Numbered from the stretch's first letter, positions 1-9,100 are shown. The stretch is DNA of 64,000 nucleotides from Paenibacillus_G filicis (GCF_038070315.1 NZ_JBBPCC010000001.1:781384-845383); one strand, 5' to 3'. Program-made: numbers and translations. Notes: generated by a model not told the origin, from the sequence alone.

Positions 1-699
1 AGCGGAGGCTGGGTGTATGAGCGCAGCGCCCAATCTCCGGAGCTGATGTTCTATCCCAACACGGCAGCATACGGCCCTGGTGCGGTTCAGGAGAAGCAGA
101 CGTCTGCCCTTCTTCCGTTCCAGCCGGTACGCTTGCATGTGAATAGGTCTGAGCACACGGTTGAGCTGCGAAGCGGTGAGCTGATCATGGCACGTTACCC
201 CATTGGAGTAGGAGCCGACGGGGCCACGCCTTCGGGAACGTATCACGTCAGCCAGCGCGTGCGAGAACCGCAGGGGCGTACCCCGGACGTCTATGGGTCT
301 GCTGCGCTCGGATTAGGCGAGATCGCACTTCACGGCACTTCCGACGAAACCTCCGTCGGAGGAAATGTATCCTTGGGCTGTATCCGGTTGAACAACCGGG
401 ATATGGAGGCTCTATTTCCACTGGTACCGATCGGCACGGAGGTGGTCATCGGGGATGGCTCGGGAGCAGATTCGGGGGCTAGCGTGGCTAGCCGTTTAAG
501 CCCGAATACTTCCAGGAGTGCGGGCGATCCCGGTGTGGCAGCCAGGCCATTAAGCGGATCAACCGTACTGGAAGGGAGTAGCGGGAGAAAAGCGGAGACG
601 GCAATCGGAGACTTGTTATTTCTTGCTAACCCTTCACAGCCAGAGGAAAAACAGCGTGAGAAAGCGCCGGGCGGAACCGTATTTCATTGGCTCGGCTAG
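1..699 (+). CDS. L,D-transpeptidase (YkuD domain), 5' end outside window
   Basis: Peptidoglycan-active L,D-transpeptidase of the YkuD family, which forms 3-3 cross-links or anchors proteins in the wall. The reading frame is open to base 1, so the GTG at 13 is probably an internal valine and the N-terminus (with any signal peptide or LysM/PG-binding domain) lies to the left. The catalytic signature is clear: HGT followed about 14 residues later by SLGCIRL, giving the nucleophilic Cys and the Arg of the H-x(n)-S-x-G-C-x-R motif. The last 80 residues are Ser/Gly/Pro-rich and look disordered. It ends 56 bases before the convergent XRE gene, with no clear terminator between them. Confidence 0.85.
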   Translation, partial: SGGWVYERSAQSPELMFYPNTAAYGPGAVQEKQTSALLPFQPVRLHVNRSEHTVELRSGELIMARYPIGVGADGATPSGTYHVSQRVREPQGRTPDVYGSAALGLGEIALHGTSDETSVGGNVSLGCIRLNNRDMEALFPLVPIGTEVVIGDGSGADSGASVASRLSPNTSRSAGDPGVAARPLSGSTVLEGSSGRKAETAIGDLLFLANPSQPEEKQREKAPGGTVFHWLG

Positions 700-755
700 C
701 CTGGATGTCACGCTAATAAAGGGATGCGGGAGAGGACATTACATGCTGGCAGACG

Positions 756-977
756 TTAATTTAGTCCAGCCTCATACCCAGCCAGTCGGAGCAGCTCCTC
801 CGTGTGATCCTGCTGCAGCGCTCGTGCCAGGGAAAGCACAGCTTCCCGGGTCGGAATGAGCTCATCCTTCTCGATGGCGTGGCTCAATGAATAGCTGATG
901 CCGGACTTCTCCGACAGCTTGCGAAGCGTCAGCTCCTGCTGCTGGCGCAGCTGCTTAATACGTGTACCGAAGGTCAT
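756..977 (-). CDS. Small XRE-family helix-turn-helix regulator
   Basis: A 73-residue protein consisting almost entirely of one Cro/C1-type helix-turn-helix: GTRIKQLRQQQELTLRKLSE is helix 1-2 and SGISYSLSHAIEKDE the recognition region. It lacks a sensor domain, so it would act as a simple DNA binder or a partner of another protein. The start at 977 has an AGGAAAGCAGG-type ribosome site. It is divergent from the YHYH gene, and the 110-bp spacer is AT-rich with TAATTAGG/TAATTAG repeats that could be its operator (inference). The target is unknown. Confidence 0.75.
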   Translation of the reverse strand: MTFGTRIKQLRQQQELTLRKLSEKSGISYSLSHAIEKDELIPTREAVLSLARALQQDHTEELLRLAGYEAGLN

Positions 978-1087
978 CTTGAAACCTGCTTTCCTGAATA
1001 TGATAGGATTGTGTTAAATTCCATTTGGTGGTAACATAATTAGGTAATTAGAACTAATAACGCGGGACAACCAAGGAGACTATTCAG

Positions 1088-1792
1088 ATGAACCCCAGAT
1101 CACTCGCTTTATCGCTCGTGCTTTTCTTAGGCGTCGCTTCCAGCGTTTCCGCCCATCCGGGCAGAACCGATGCGAAGGGCGGACATACGTGCAGGACCAA
1201 CTGCGAGAAGTGGGGCTTGAAGTACGGAGAATACCATTACCACAATGGGGGCAGCAGCAGCGGGTCTTCCAGTAGTAGCAGTTCTTCCGGCAGCAGCTCT
1301 TCCAGCAGCAAATCTGGCTCAACAACCCCATCTGAGTCTGCATCCGCACTTTCCCGTACGGAAACTGCCATTTCCGTCAAGTCCCCGGACTTCAGCGTAT
1401 CGATCAACGGACAGCAGATCGATAACGCCACGTCCAGCTATCCTGTGTTCGTATACAAGGATATTACGTATTTTCCCATGACGTGGAGCTATACGCAAGC
1501 CCTTGGTCTCGAAACCAAGTGGGATGCCGACGTCGGATTTGTCATCCGCAAGACAGACAATCCGGCATCGCCGCTAGCACTGGACACTGGGAAGGCTGCA
1601 GGCGCCTGGAAAGCCAAGCTCCCCTCCTTTTCCATCTTCGTCAACGATGCCTGGGTCGACAATGCGAAGGAAGATTATCCGGTATTGGTAATGAACGATG
1701 TCACCTACTTCCCCATGACCTGGCATTATGCTGTGGAGGAATTGAGTCTGACGACAAAGTTCGAAAATAATACCTTCTACATTTCCAAATAA
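1088..1792 (+). CDS. Secreted YHYH-domain protein with two copper-amine-oxidase-like repeats
   Basis: Begins with a signal peptide (hydrophobic residues 6-20, likely cleavage after VSA). The mature N-terminus has the YHYH-type pattern: HPGR, then GGHTCRTNC, then WGL and YHYHN, a probable metal-binding module. A run of about 30 Ser/Gly residues links it to two similar segments of about 55 residues, each starting FS(V/I) and containing YFPMTW; these match the pattern of copper amine oxidase N-terminal-like repeats common on Paenibacillus surface proteins. The RBS AAGGAG sits 9 bases before the ATG. The role is unknown; a wall-associated protein is likely. Confidence 0.75.
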   Translation: MNPRSLALSLVLFLGVASSVSAHPGRTDAKGGHTCRTNCEKWGLKYGEYHYHNGGSSSGSSSSSSSSGSSSSSSKSGSTTPSESASALSRTETAISVKSPDFSVSINGQQIDNATSSYPVFVYKDITYFPMTWSYTQALGLETKWDADVGFVIRKTDNPASPLALDTGKAAGAWKAKLPSFSIFVNDAWVDNAKEDYPVLVMNDVTYFPMTWHYAVEELSLTTKFENNTFYISK

Positions 1793-1823
1793 CTGGAGGG
1801 CTATAGCTCTCCACATGAACAAG

Positions 1824-1870
1824 ATAGCTGCCTGTCTGGCCAGGAAGGCCGGAAGGGCAGCTATTTTAAT
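1824..1870 (+). terminator. Intrinsic terminator after YHYH gene
   Basis: ATAGCTGCC (1824-1832) pairs perfectly with GGCAGCTAT (1856-1864), with an inner TGGCC/GGCC pairing, followed by TTTTAATTTTATT. It lies 30 bases after the stop of the YHYH gene and can also insulate the convergent hydrolase gene. Confidence 0.8.
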
Positions 1871-1892
1871 TTTATTACAACACCGAATCCAT

Positions 1893-2747
1893 TCATTCGG
1901 CGGGTACGACCCAATCGAGAAGGATGGAGTCCGTCAGCTCCGGCTCCTCGAACATCGGATTATGGCCGCTTTGCCGGAAAATAACCTTTGTCACATGCGG
2001 ATGTCGCTCTTCGACTGTATCCCACAAAGAAGTGGGGGCCACTAGATAATCGTATGCTCCCAGACCTAGGAGCACTGGCTGGTGAATATCCGCCAGCATG
2101 TCCAGCAGGTCAAGCTGTGCAAAGGCCTCGCCCCATAGATGATCAATAACCGGCATATTCGTATAGACTCCGTCCCACATCCGAGATGCATCAAACTCAT
2201 AATCGTAAAAGCTATGTGCCCCCATACGTACCAGCAGATGGGCAAACCGTCGCTCCGGCTCCCTCTCTAGTTCAGCAGCCAAACCCGCTATATCTTCTTC
2301 AAACTTCTTTTTTCTGCCCAGACTGGCAGTTTCATCGAAATACGCAAAGCTCTGCTGCTGCCTTTCCTGACGATTTGAAGGCGCCGAGTTCATCAGAACA
2401 ACTTTTCTGACCTGTCCAGGGTACTGTCTGGCGTATTCGGCAGCAAGAAATGCATGCCCCGAGTGGCCCAGAATGACAAAATCCTCAATTCCAAGCCGCT
2501 CCCTCATCGTTTCGATGTCAGAGACGATCTGGCCCAGCAAATAATCCTCCGGCTCCAACTCACGCGGCGCAGGAACAAAGCCCCGATGATCAATGAAAAT
2601 CAATTGAAGCTTACTCCGCAAGGCTTTAGAAAAAAGCCGGGGATAGTACACGGAGCTTCCCACAATCAGAACCGGCAAGCCTTCTCCTTCGATGCGGTAG
2701 CCCAGTTCAAAACCGTCGATATGTATGGTTCCTTGATGTGTTTTCAT
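1893..2747 (-). CDS. Alpha/beta hydrolase
   Basis: A 284-residue alpha/beta-hydrolase-fold protein. The nucleophile elbow is GHSGH at about residues 94-98. An earlier FIDHRG stretch fits the oxyanion loop, the Asp near LGAYDYLVAP fits the catalytic acid, and SGHNPMFEEP near the C-terminus carries the catalytic His. The family covers proline iminopeptidases, haloperoxidase-like enzymes and lactone hydrolases, and nothing here decides the substrate. The RBS AAGGAG lies 9 bases before the ATG. It appears monocistronic. Confidence 0.8.
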   Translation of the reverse strand: MKTHQGTIHIDGFELGYRIEGEGLPVLIVGSSVYYPRLFSKALRSKLQLIFIDHRGFVPAPRELEPEDYLLGQIVSDIETMRERLGIEDFVILGHSGHAFLAAEYARQYPGQVRKVVLMNSAPSNRQERQQQSFAYFDETASLGRKKKFEEDIAGLAAELEREPERRFAHLLVRMGAHSFYDYEFDASRMWDGVYTNMPVIDHLWGEAFAQLDLLDMLADIHQPVLLGLGAYDYLVAPTSLWDTVEERHPHVTKVIFRQSGHNPMFEEPELTDSILLDWVVPAE

Positions 2748-2912
2748 AAATGGAGCGCTCCTTAAGTCTATAAGTTTAATAGCGTAGCAGGGTAAGGAGA
2801 GAGGGGTCCCTCCAATCTCTCATCAACAGGAAAGAAGATCTCAAGTACCGTATAACATATGCGGCTGTGTAGCTTAACGCATGCGTCCGGCCCAAGGTTT
2901 CCATATTAAGAA

Positions 2913-2960
2913 ACGCTTGGCTGTCAGAAATCCTGAAAGGGATTCATGACGGCCAAGCGT
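2913..2960 (-). terminator. Stem-loop downstream of mqnC
   Basis: ACGCTTGGC (2913-2921) pairs with GCCAAGCGT (2952-2960), with additional pairing of AAATCC/GGATT inside. It lies 19 bases past the mqnC stop. The U-tract on the minus strand is short (TTTCTTAAT), so termination may be modest. Confidence 0.6.
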
Positions 2961-2978
2961 CGCTATTTCAATTTAGAT

Positions 2979-4118
2979 TTAATTCTGCATCACAAAATCA
3001 TGCTCGACCTTCGCATTCACATCGTCAAACACTCGCAAAATCTCGTAGCGGGTATTGCGCTGCGCAGGAATCTTGCCCGCCGCGCGGATCAAATCAAGCG
3101 TCGATCCGATGTTGACCTTATGTGTCGTGCCTGCCGCAGAGACTACGTTCTCCTCAATCATCGTCGAGCCGAAGTCATTGCAGCCGAAGTGCAGCGATTG
3201 CTTGCCGACCTCTGGTCCCATCGTGACCCAGGACGACTGGAAGTTCTTGATATTATCCAGCATAATCCGGCTGATCGCTACATTCTTCAGATAATCCTCA
3301 GCGCCCAGCTTCTCGGCCTTCAGATTCGTATTGTCCGGCTGGAAGGTCCAGGAGATAAAGGCCAGGAAGCCTTCCGATGGATGCCCTGCACGGATACATT
3401 CATCCTGCGCCTCGCGGATGCGCAGCAAGTGCATCGCCCGCTCCTCGTAGGTCTCGCCGAAGCCGATGACCATCGTAGCCGTCGTATTCATCCCGATACG
3501 GTGAGCCGTCTTCATGACGTCCATCCACTCGGTCCATGAGCCCTTTTTCCGGCTGATTTTCCGGCGTGTCCGGTCGTCCAGAATCTCGGCGCCGCCTCCA
3601 GGCAGCGAATCCAGACCCGCCTCATGCAGCGCACGCACGACTTCTTCCAGCGACAGACCCTCGGATACTTCCTTCATTTTCATGATCTCCGCAGGGGAGA
3701 AGGAATGCATCGTGATTTGCGGGAACCGCTTCTTGATCTCACGCAGAATATTCGTATAATACGTGAATGGCAGATCGGGATTCGTCCCGCCCTGCATCAG
3801 AATCTCTGTTCCCTTCACATCGAGCGTTTCCTGAATTTTCTGGAAGATCGTCTCGTCCGGCAGCACGTAGCCTTCCTTTGATCCTGGCGCACGGTAAAAA
3901 GCACAGAAGCGGCAGTACACATCGCAAATATTCGTATAATTCACATTGCGTCCGATCACGAAGGTCGTAATCGGGTCTGGATGATACTTAAGCATCATCT
4001 GGTTGGCAACGTGGCCCATTTTTTCAATCTGATCTGATTCATATAACGCTACGCAATCCTCGACGCTCAACCGGTTGCCGGCAAGCGCTTGTTCCAAAAT
4101 CCGGTCGACGGAACTCAT
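2979..4118 (-). CDS. mqnC: Cyclic dehypoxanthinyl futalosine synthase (MqnC)
   Basis: Radical-SAM enzyme of the futalosine pathway to menaquinone; it cyclises dehypoxanthine futalosine. The 379-residue length is normal for the family. The SAM/[4Fe-4S] cluster motif is visible as CDVYCRFCAF (CxxxCxxC) near residue 65. Further family blocks are GGTNPDLPF, HSFSPAEI, LPGGGAEIL and TTATMVIGFGET. The RBS AAAGGAGATG precedes the ATG at 4118. No other mqn gene is near, so the pathway is scattered, unlike men clusters. MqnE is a paralog, but the GGGAEIL and C-terminal blocks fit MqnC. Confidence 0.9.
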   Translation of the reverse strand: MSSVDRILEQALAGNRLSVEDCVALYESDQIEKMGHVANQMMLKYHPDPITTFVIGRNVNYTNICDVYCRFCAFYRAPGSKEGYVLPDETIFQKIQETLDVKGTEILMQGGTNPDLPFTYYTNILREIKKRFPQITMHSFSPAEIMKMKEVSEGLSLEEVVRALHEAGLDSLPGGGAEILDDRTRRKISRKKGSWTEWMDVMKTAHRIGMNTTATMVIGFGETYEERAMHLLRIREAQDECIRAGHPSEGFLAFISWTFQPDNTNLKAEKLGAEDYLKNVAISRIMLDNIKNFQSSWVTMGPEVGKQSLHFGCNDFGSTMIEENVVSAAGTTHKVNIGSTLDLIRAAGKIPAQRNTRYEILRVFDDVNAKVEHDFVMQN

Positions 4119-4279
4119 CGCAGATCATCTCCTTTATCCTCTCCATCCTACCATAAAACGCACGTATTTCGCTATAACTAAAGCCCAATGAACAAGAACG
4201 TATGTACGTTGATCACAGATTGTTAATAAAACTTTCAAACCAGGGGCAGATGCCTCATTCCCGTTGTGCCGTCCAGACG

Positions 4280-4311
4280 AAAAAAGCCCGTCGACATAGT
4301 TACGTCAACGG
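4280..4311 (-). terminator. Terminator of the EAL gene
   Basis: CCGTCGAC (4288-4295) pairs with GTCAACGG (4304-4311), with one G-U pair. On the minus strand the stem is followed by GGCTTTTTTCG. It sits 12 bases beyond the EAL gene stop. Confidence 0.75.
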
Positions 4312-4323
4312 ACTACTATTTGT

Positions 4324-5700
4324 TTAGGCTGGCCGTACCCTGCGGTGATGCTCCAGCTTTTCCTGCATCAGCTTGAGCTGCTGCACCCGTTCCTGATCGG
4401 GAACAAGCGGCTGGGGCCGGGCAAAGTAAAAGCCTTGTACCATGTTGACGCGCATATCAACCAGCGTGTTTGCTTCTTCCTCGCGCTCGACGCCTTCGGC
4501 GATCACTTCGCAGTTAATATGCTCGGCCACATGCAGAAGTGCCTTCAGCAGCGACTGCTTCACGGACATCTGATCGATATTGGAGATGACCGAACGGTCG
4601 ATCTTGATCATATCGGGAATCAGCTCGGAGATGGACTGAAGACTGGAATACCCTGCTCCGGCATCGTCTACAGCAAACCGGAAGCCATGTGCCCGGAACG
4701 CCTTCATGATCGCACCCAGATGTTCAAAGTCCCGGATCGCGTGGCGCTCTGTAATCTCCAGTACGATCTGCGAGGCCTTCACCCCCGGATACAAGCGTAG
4801 CATGTCCAGCAAATGATTCAAGAACAACGGGTGCCCCAGAGAAACCGGGGTGACGTTCAGAAAGACCTGCTCACGGATACATCGTTCCGAAATTTCCCGA
4901 AACGCCTTCTTAATCACAACGAACTCCATCTTGCTAAGCAAGTCAGCCTGATAGGCGAGATCAAACAGCTCGGCAGGCGTGTGAAAAGGCGTGTTCAGCG
5001 GGCCTCGGGTCAAGATCTCCCAGCCGAAGATTTCACCACTCGATAAGTTCATGATCGGCTGCGCCAGCACGCTGATATTCTCATGCTTGACGATCTGCAG
5101 CAGCTGATCTCTTGCTTCGCTGAAATGAGCGGGCAATTTCTTCGTCGCAATGGAACGCGCATAGTGGTAGGCGCTTTGCACCGCGGCAGCCGTATTCTCG
5201 ATATCAGGTCCGATGACATAGCAGCCTGCAACGAAATTAACCTGCTCGCTGCGGGTTCCGACTTGTGCTTGCAGGTGCAGGCGCCGCTCCAACTCGCGAA
5301 GCAGCAGCAGGCTTTTTCGCTGCAGTTCATCATAGCCCGTTCCCGGGTTAACTTTTACAAACAAACCGTATTCTTCTTCTCCACAGCGCTTGACGCCGAT
5401 AAGATCAGAAGGCCTGAAGTAGGTAGGCAATATGGTTAATAGCGTGTGCCTGATGCGCTGCTGCAGAGCCACAATCGACTCGTAGGAGGCTGACGCGAAG
5501 AGATGATGGTAATTTTCCAGATGCAGTAGAATCAAAGCGCAGGAATTTCCTGTTTTTCTGTGACGCTTAATTAAGGAAAGAACAGGATCACGGAAAACAA
5601 ATTCCGGGGGAAAAAACCGAAGTGAGTGGTTGGAGAATGGCAGTCGGCAAATCATTTTGATTCTTTGTACCCAATCGCTGCCCGAGAACGAAAGTCTCAT
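4324..5700 (-). CDS. EAL-domain cyclic-di-GMP phosphodiesterase with degenerate GGDEF
   Basis: A 458-residue protein with an N-terminal GGDEF-like domain (about 60-200) and a C-terminal EAL domain (about 215-445). The GGDEF active site is degenerate: RCGEEEYGL replaces the RxGGDEF loop, so cyclase activity is unlikely. The EAL domain keeps the expected catalytic elements: E in EILTRG (third position varied), NVTP, EITE, DDAGAGYSS, KIDRS, AEGVE and QGFYFARP, so it could hydrolyse c-di-GMP. The frame is open to 5871, but that extension crosses the metC terminator; the ATG at 5700 has GGGGAG 5 bases upstream and is preferred. Confidence 0.8.
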   Translation of the reverse strand: MRLSFSGSDWVQRIKMICRLPFSNHSLRFFPPEFVFRDPVLSLIKRHRKTGNSCALILLHLENYHHLFASASYESIVALQQRIRHTLLTILPTYFRPSDLIGVKRCGEEEYGLFVKVNPGTGYDELQRKSLLLLRELERRLHLQAQVGTRSEQVNFVAGCYVIGPDIENTAAAVQSAYHYARSIATKKLPAHFSEARDQLLQIVKHENISVLAQPIMNLSSGEIFGWEILTRGPLNTPFHTPAELFDLAYQADLLSKMEFVVIKKAFREISERCIREQVFLNVTPVSLGHPLFLNHLLDMLRLYPGVKASQIVLEITERHAIRDFEHLGAIMKAFRAHGFRFAVDDAGAGYSSLQSISELIPDMIKIDRSVISNIDQMSVKQSLLKALLHVAEHINCEVIAEGVEREEEANTLVDMRVNMVQGFYFARPQPLVPDQERVQQLKLMQEKLEHHRRVRPA

Positions 5701-5783
5701 AGCTTCTCCCCTATTCCGTCGCAGAATGTCATTAAAATCCATCATAGCACGAGTTCTTGAAAGTGAACAGGGTCCGATTTCCC

Positions 5784-5821
5784 AAAAAGAAAACCGCTGC
5801 AGCCCTAGAGCCGCAACGGTT
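5784..5821 (-). terminator. Terminator of the metA-metI-metC operon
   Basis: On the minus strand AACCGTTGCGGC pairs with a near-complementary GCTGCAGCGGTT and is followed by TTTTCTTTTT. It lies just after the metC stop at 5828 and upstream of the EAL gene start. Confidence 0.85.
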
Positions 5822-5827
5822 CGACAA

Positions 5828-6982
5828 TTAGGATCGGAGTGCCTGATCCAAATCTTCGAGGATGTCCTCAATGTCTTCCAAGCCTACCGAATAACGGACA
5901 AGTCCGTCCGTTATTCCACGCTCATGACGTACCTCACGCGGCATGGCCGCATGTGACATCATTGCCGGATAGGACAGAATGCTCTCCACGGCACCAAGAC
6001 TTACAGCCACCAGAGGGATCTTCACCTTGGAGAGGAGCTGCTTGGCTTTCTCCCCAGAGCCTGTATCAAAGGAAACGACCGCTCCGTATCCAAGCGACTG
6101 CTTCTCATGAATCTCACGCCCCGGATGATTGGGCAGACCCGGATAATACACAGCCGTGACCGCCGGATGGGCCGACAGCCAGTCCGCAAGCTTGCGCGCA
6201 CTAGTCTCATGCGCTTCCATGCGGGCCTTCAGCGTCTTCATGCCTCGCATCAGCAGCCAAGAATCCTGTACGCCCAGGATGGTGCCAAGCCCGTTCTGGA
6301 TTTGCTTCAGACGGTGTCCCAGGCTATCCGTAGCCGCTACGGCCAGTCCTGCCGTTACATCGCTGTGGCCGCCCAGAAACTTGGTCGCGCTATGCAGCAC
6401 AATATCCACGCCCAGCTCGATCGGACGCTGATGATACGGCGTCATGAACGTATTATCGAGCATGGTCAACAGCTCATGCTCCTTGGCCCATGCAGTGACT
6501 GCGGCAACGTCCGTGATCTTCAGAGTCGGATTAGACGGCGTCTCGATGAAGATCGCCTTCGTGTTCGGCTGAAGCGCCGCCTTGACCTTGTCCAGATCGG
6601 TCATATCGACGAATGTCGTCTCGATATTCATCCGGGTCAGAATCGTAGTGAGCAGCCGATAAGTGCCTCCGTATACATCCTCTGTGCAGATGACATGATC
6701 GCCAGCCGACAACAGCATGAATGCGCCCGAGATAGCGGCCATCCCCGATGCGAAGGCAAAACCGCGTACGCCGCCTTCAAGCAGCGCAATGTAATCCTCC
6801 AAAGCCTGACGAGTCGGATTGCCGGAACGGGTGTAGTCATACTCCGGCGGCTCGTCCAGCGAAGCCTGATGGAACGTCGAAGCCTGATACAGAGGCACGC
6901 TGGAAGCGCCCGTCTGCTTGTCAATCTCTGCCCCGAAGTGAATGAGCTTTGTGGCAAACTTGCGGTTTTCGGAATTACCCAT
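5828..6982 (-). CDS. metC: Cystathionine beta/gamma-lyase family enzyme (MetC-like)
   Basis: PLP enzyme of the Cys/Met metabolism family, 384 residues, probably cleaving cystathionine to homocysteine as the third step of this operon. Visible blocks: YTRSGNPTRQ near the N-terminus, FASGMAAI (phosphate-binding loop), ETPSNPT, and the PLP lysine in SATKFLGGHSD. The ATG at 6982 has an excellent AGGAGGGGG site and overlaps the metI stop by 8 bases, implying translational coupling. Beta-lyase versus gamma-lyase or O-acetylhomoserine sulfhydrylase cannot be decided from sequence alone; the operon context favours MetC. Confidence 0.85.
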   Translation of the reverse strand: MGNSENRKFATKLIHFGAEIDKQTGASSVPLYQASTFHQASLDEPPEYDYTRSGNPTRQALEDYIALLEGGVRGFAFASGMAAISGAFMLLSAGDHVICTEDVYGGTYRLLTTILTRMNIETTFVDMTDLDKVKAALQPNTKAIFIETPSNPTLKITDVAAVTAWAKEHELLTMLDNTFMTPYHQRPIELGVDIVLHSATKFLGGHSDVTAGLAVAATDSLGHRLKQIQNGLGTILGVQDSWLLMRGMKTLKARMEAHETSARKLADWLSAHPAVTAVYYPGLPNHPGREIHEKQSLGYGAVVSFDTGSGEKAKQLLSKVKIPLVAVSLGAVESILSYPAMMSHAAMPREVRHERGITDGLVRYSVGLEDIEDILEDLDQALRS

Positions 6983-8177
6983 GCAGCGTGACCCCCTCCT
7001 CAATTTCCTGCTTAGCGAGCTCGATAGCTCTAGAGAGGTCTGCGATCAGATCCTCGATATGCTCGATGCCGACGGAGTAGCGGAGCAGCTTCTCATCCAC
7101 GCCGACCTTACGGCGGATTTCTTCGGGAATATCGGCGTGCGTCTGCACAGCCGGGTATGTCATCAGCGACTCGACACCGCCCAGACTTTCGGCGAAGGCG
7201 ATCAGGCGAATGTGACGCAGGATCGGTTCGATGTAGCGGGCATCCTTCATTTTGAAGGAAAAGATCCCCGTGTTGCCGGACGACTGACGGTTCTGCACAT
7301 CATAGCCCGGATGCGACGGGAGCGCAGGATAGTAGACGGACTCTACGTCCGGGTGCTGCAGCAAATACTCCGCCATCCGCGTCGCGTTGTGCTGATGCCG
7401 CTCCATCCGGATCGCCAGCGTCTTCATGCCGCGCATCAGCAGCCAGCTGTCCTGAGGATTCAATACCGCGCCGATTGAATTGTGCAGGAACGCAATTTCT
7501 TCCGAGAGTTCCTTGCCCTTGGTCACGATCAGCCCGGCCAGTACGTCGTTATGTCCCCCGAGGTACTTCGTCGCGCTATGAACAACAATATCCGCTCCGA
7601 GCTCAATCGGACGCTGGAAGAACGGCGTCAGCAGCGTATTGTCGACAATGGAGAGGATGCCCTTGGACCGGGCCCATGTACACACCTTCTCGATGTCCGT
7701 AATCATCATCAGCGGGTTGGTCGGCGTCTCGATGACGATCGCCTTCGTGTTCGGCTGAGCCAGTGCTTCGATGCCGTCCAGGTCGTTCGTGTCCACGTAA
7801 GAAGCCGTTACGCCGTACCGGGACATCACTTTCTCGATGAGACGGTATGTCCCGCCATACAGGTCTAGAGACACAATCAGATGATCGCCCTGTCCAAACT
7901 TGGCGAAAATTGTCTGAAGCGCCGCCATGCCGGAGCTGCAGGCGAAGCCGGCATCACCGGACTCCAGCTGGGCGATGGCATCCTCCAGCACCTTGCGTGT
8001 CGGGCTTTTCGTTCTCGCATAGTCGAAGCCCGTGCTTTTCCCGAGCTGCGGGTGGCGGAAGGCCGTTGCCTGGTAGATCGGGAAGCTGACCGCTCCGGTT
8101 ACCGGCTCCTCCACCGAACCGATTTGAGCCAGCCGGCTCTCAATTTTCAATTGCTCTCGGTTGTCTTGCGAACTCAT
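6975..8177 (-). CDS. metI: Cystathionine gamma-synthase / O-acetylhomoserine (thiol)-lyase (MetI-like)
   Basis: Second PLP enzyme of the same family, 400 residues. It probably joins O-acetylhomoserine with cysteine (or sulfide). Motifs: YARTKSPTRK, CSSGMAALQ, ETPTNPL, and the PLP lysine in SATKYLGGHND. The ATG at 8177 overlaps the metA stop (ATGA), the hallmark of coupled translation, and a longer N-terminus would run into metA. The order metA-metI-metC behind a SAM riboswitch resembles the B. subtilis metI-metC arrangement with metA added at the front. Confidence 0.85.
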   Translation of the reverse strand: MSSQDNREQLKIESRLAQIGSVEEPVTGAVSFPIYQATAFRHPQLGKSTGFDYARTKSPTRKVLEDAIAQLESGDAGFACSSGMAALQTIFAKFGQGDHLIVSLDLYGGTYRLIEKVMSRYGVTASYVDTNDLDGIEALAQPNTKAIVIETPTNPLMMITDIEKVCTWARSKGILSIVDNTLLTPFFQRPIELGADIVVHSATKYLGGHNDVLAGLIVTKGKELSEEIAFLHNSIGAVLNPQDSWLLMRGMKTLAIRMERHQHNATRMAEYLLQHPDVESVYYPALPSHPGYDVQNRQSSGNTGIFSFKMKDARYIEPILRHIRLIAFAESLGGVESLMTYPAVQTHADIPEEIRRKVGVDEKLLRYSVGIEHIEDLIADLSRAIELAKQEIEEGVTLHG

Positions 8178-9100
8178 ATGACATAATCCCCCTTGTATAG
8201 ATCGTAAGGTGTCTCCTGATATACATAATAGTTCAGCCAGTTGGAAAATAACAGGTTCGCATGAGCGCGCCAAGTGTTCAGCGGCGGTCTGGACGGATCG
8301 TTGTTCGGGTAATAATTTTTCGGTACAGCGATCTCCATGCCCTTGTTGATGTCGCGGTCATATTCCGCCTTCAAGGTACACGCATCGTACTCTGAATGTC
8401 CGGTCACGAAGATTTGCCGCCCGTCGCGTGTAGCTACGATATAAACGCCGGCTTCATCCGATTCGGACAAGATCTCCAGCTCCTGTACAGCCTCGATATC
8501 TTCGCGGCGCACCTCGGTATGGCGCGATTGGGGAGCCTGGAACAGCTCGTCGAAGCCGCGGAGCAGCTTGACGTTCGGAGTCGTCACCGTATGCGGATAC
8601 ACACCGAATATTTTCTCGCTCAGCCCGTATTTCGGAATATCGAAGTGGTGGTAAAGCCCCGCCTGCGCGGCCCAGCATATATGAAGCGTCGAGGTGACGT
8701 TCGTCTTGCTCCACTCCATGATCTCGCGAAGCTCGTTCCAGTAGTTCACATCTTCGAAGTCCATCGTTTCGACCGGGGCACCAGTAATAATCATACCGTC
8801 CATCCGCTCGTACTTGATGTCGTCGAACGTTTTATAGAACTGCTGCAGATGCTCGACCGACGTATTTTTGGAAACATGCGTCTTCGGATGCAGCAGCACG
8901 AACTCGACCTGCAGCGGCGTATTTCCAACCAGACGAAGCAGTTGGGTTTCCGTCGTTTCCTTCGTCGGCATCAGGTTCAGGATGGCGATCCGAAGCGGAC
9001 GAATGTCCTGCTGGAACGCTACGCTCTCGTCCATGACGAAAATATTCTCGTTGACGAGCACTTCTTTGGCGGGCAGATGGTCCGGAATCTTGATAGGCAT
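8174..9100 (-). CDS. metA: Homoserine O-acetyltransferase (MetA)
   Basis: Activates homoserine at the entry to methionine synthesis; 308 residues, standard length. The nucleophilic Cys is in HICWAAQAG and the His-Glu pair in GHSEYD. After TGAP the sequence reads VE, where E. coli MetA has LG; in this family Glu at that site goes with acetyl-CoA use and Gly with succinyl-CoA (established), so an acetyltransferase is inferred. The frame extends upstream to 9232 into the riboswitch, but the ATG at 9100 with AAGGAG 8 bases ahead is the true start. It is the first gene of the SAM-riboswitch operon. Confidence 0.92.
   Translation of the reverse strand: MPIKIPDHLPAKEVLVNENIFVMDESVAFQQDIRPLRIAILNLMPTKETTETQLLRLVGNTPLQVEFVLLHPKTHVSKNTSVEHLQQFYKTFDDIKYERMDGMIITGAPVETMDFEDVNYWNELREIMEWSKTNVTSTLHICWAAQAGLYHHFDIPKYGLSEKIFGVYPHTVTTPNVKLLRGFDELFQAPQSRHTEVRREDIEAVQELEILSESDEAGVYIVATRDGRQIFVTGHSEYDACTLKAEYDRDINKGMEIAVPKNYYPNNDPSRPPLNTWRAHANLLFSNWLNYYVYQETPYDLYKGDYVI

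Noticed and set aside
5701..5871. Extended N-terminus of the EAL protein starting at 5871
   Set aside because: It would run through the metC terminator stem and has no RBS, whereas the ATG at 5700 does.
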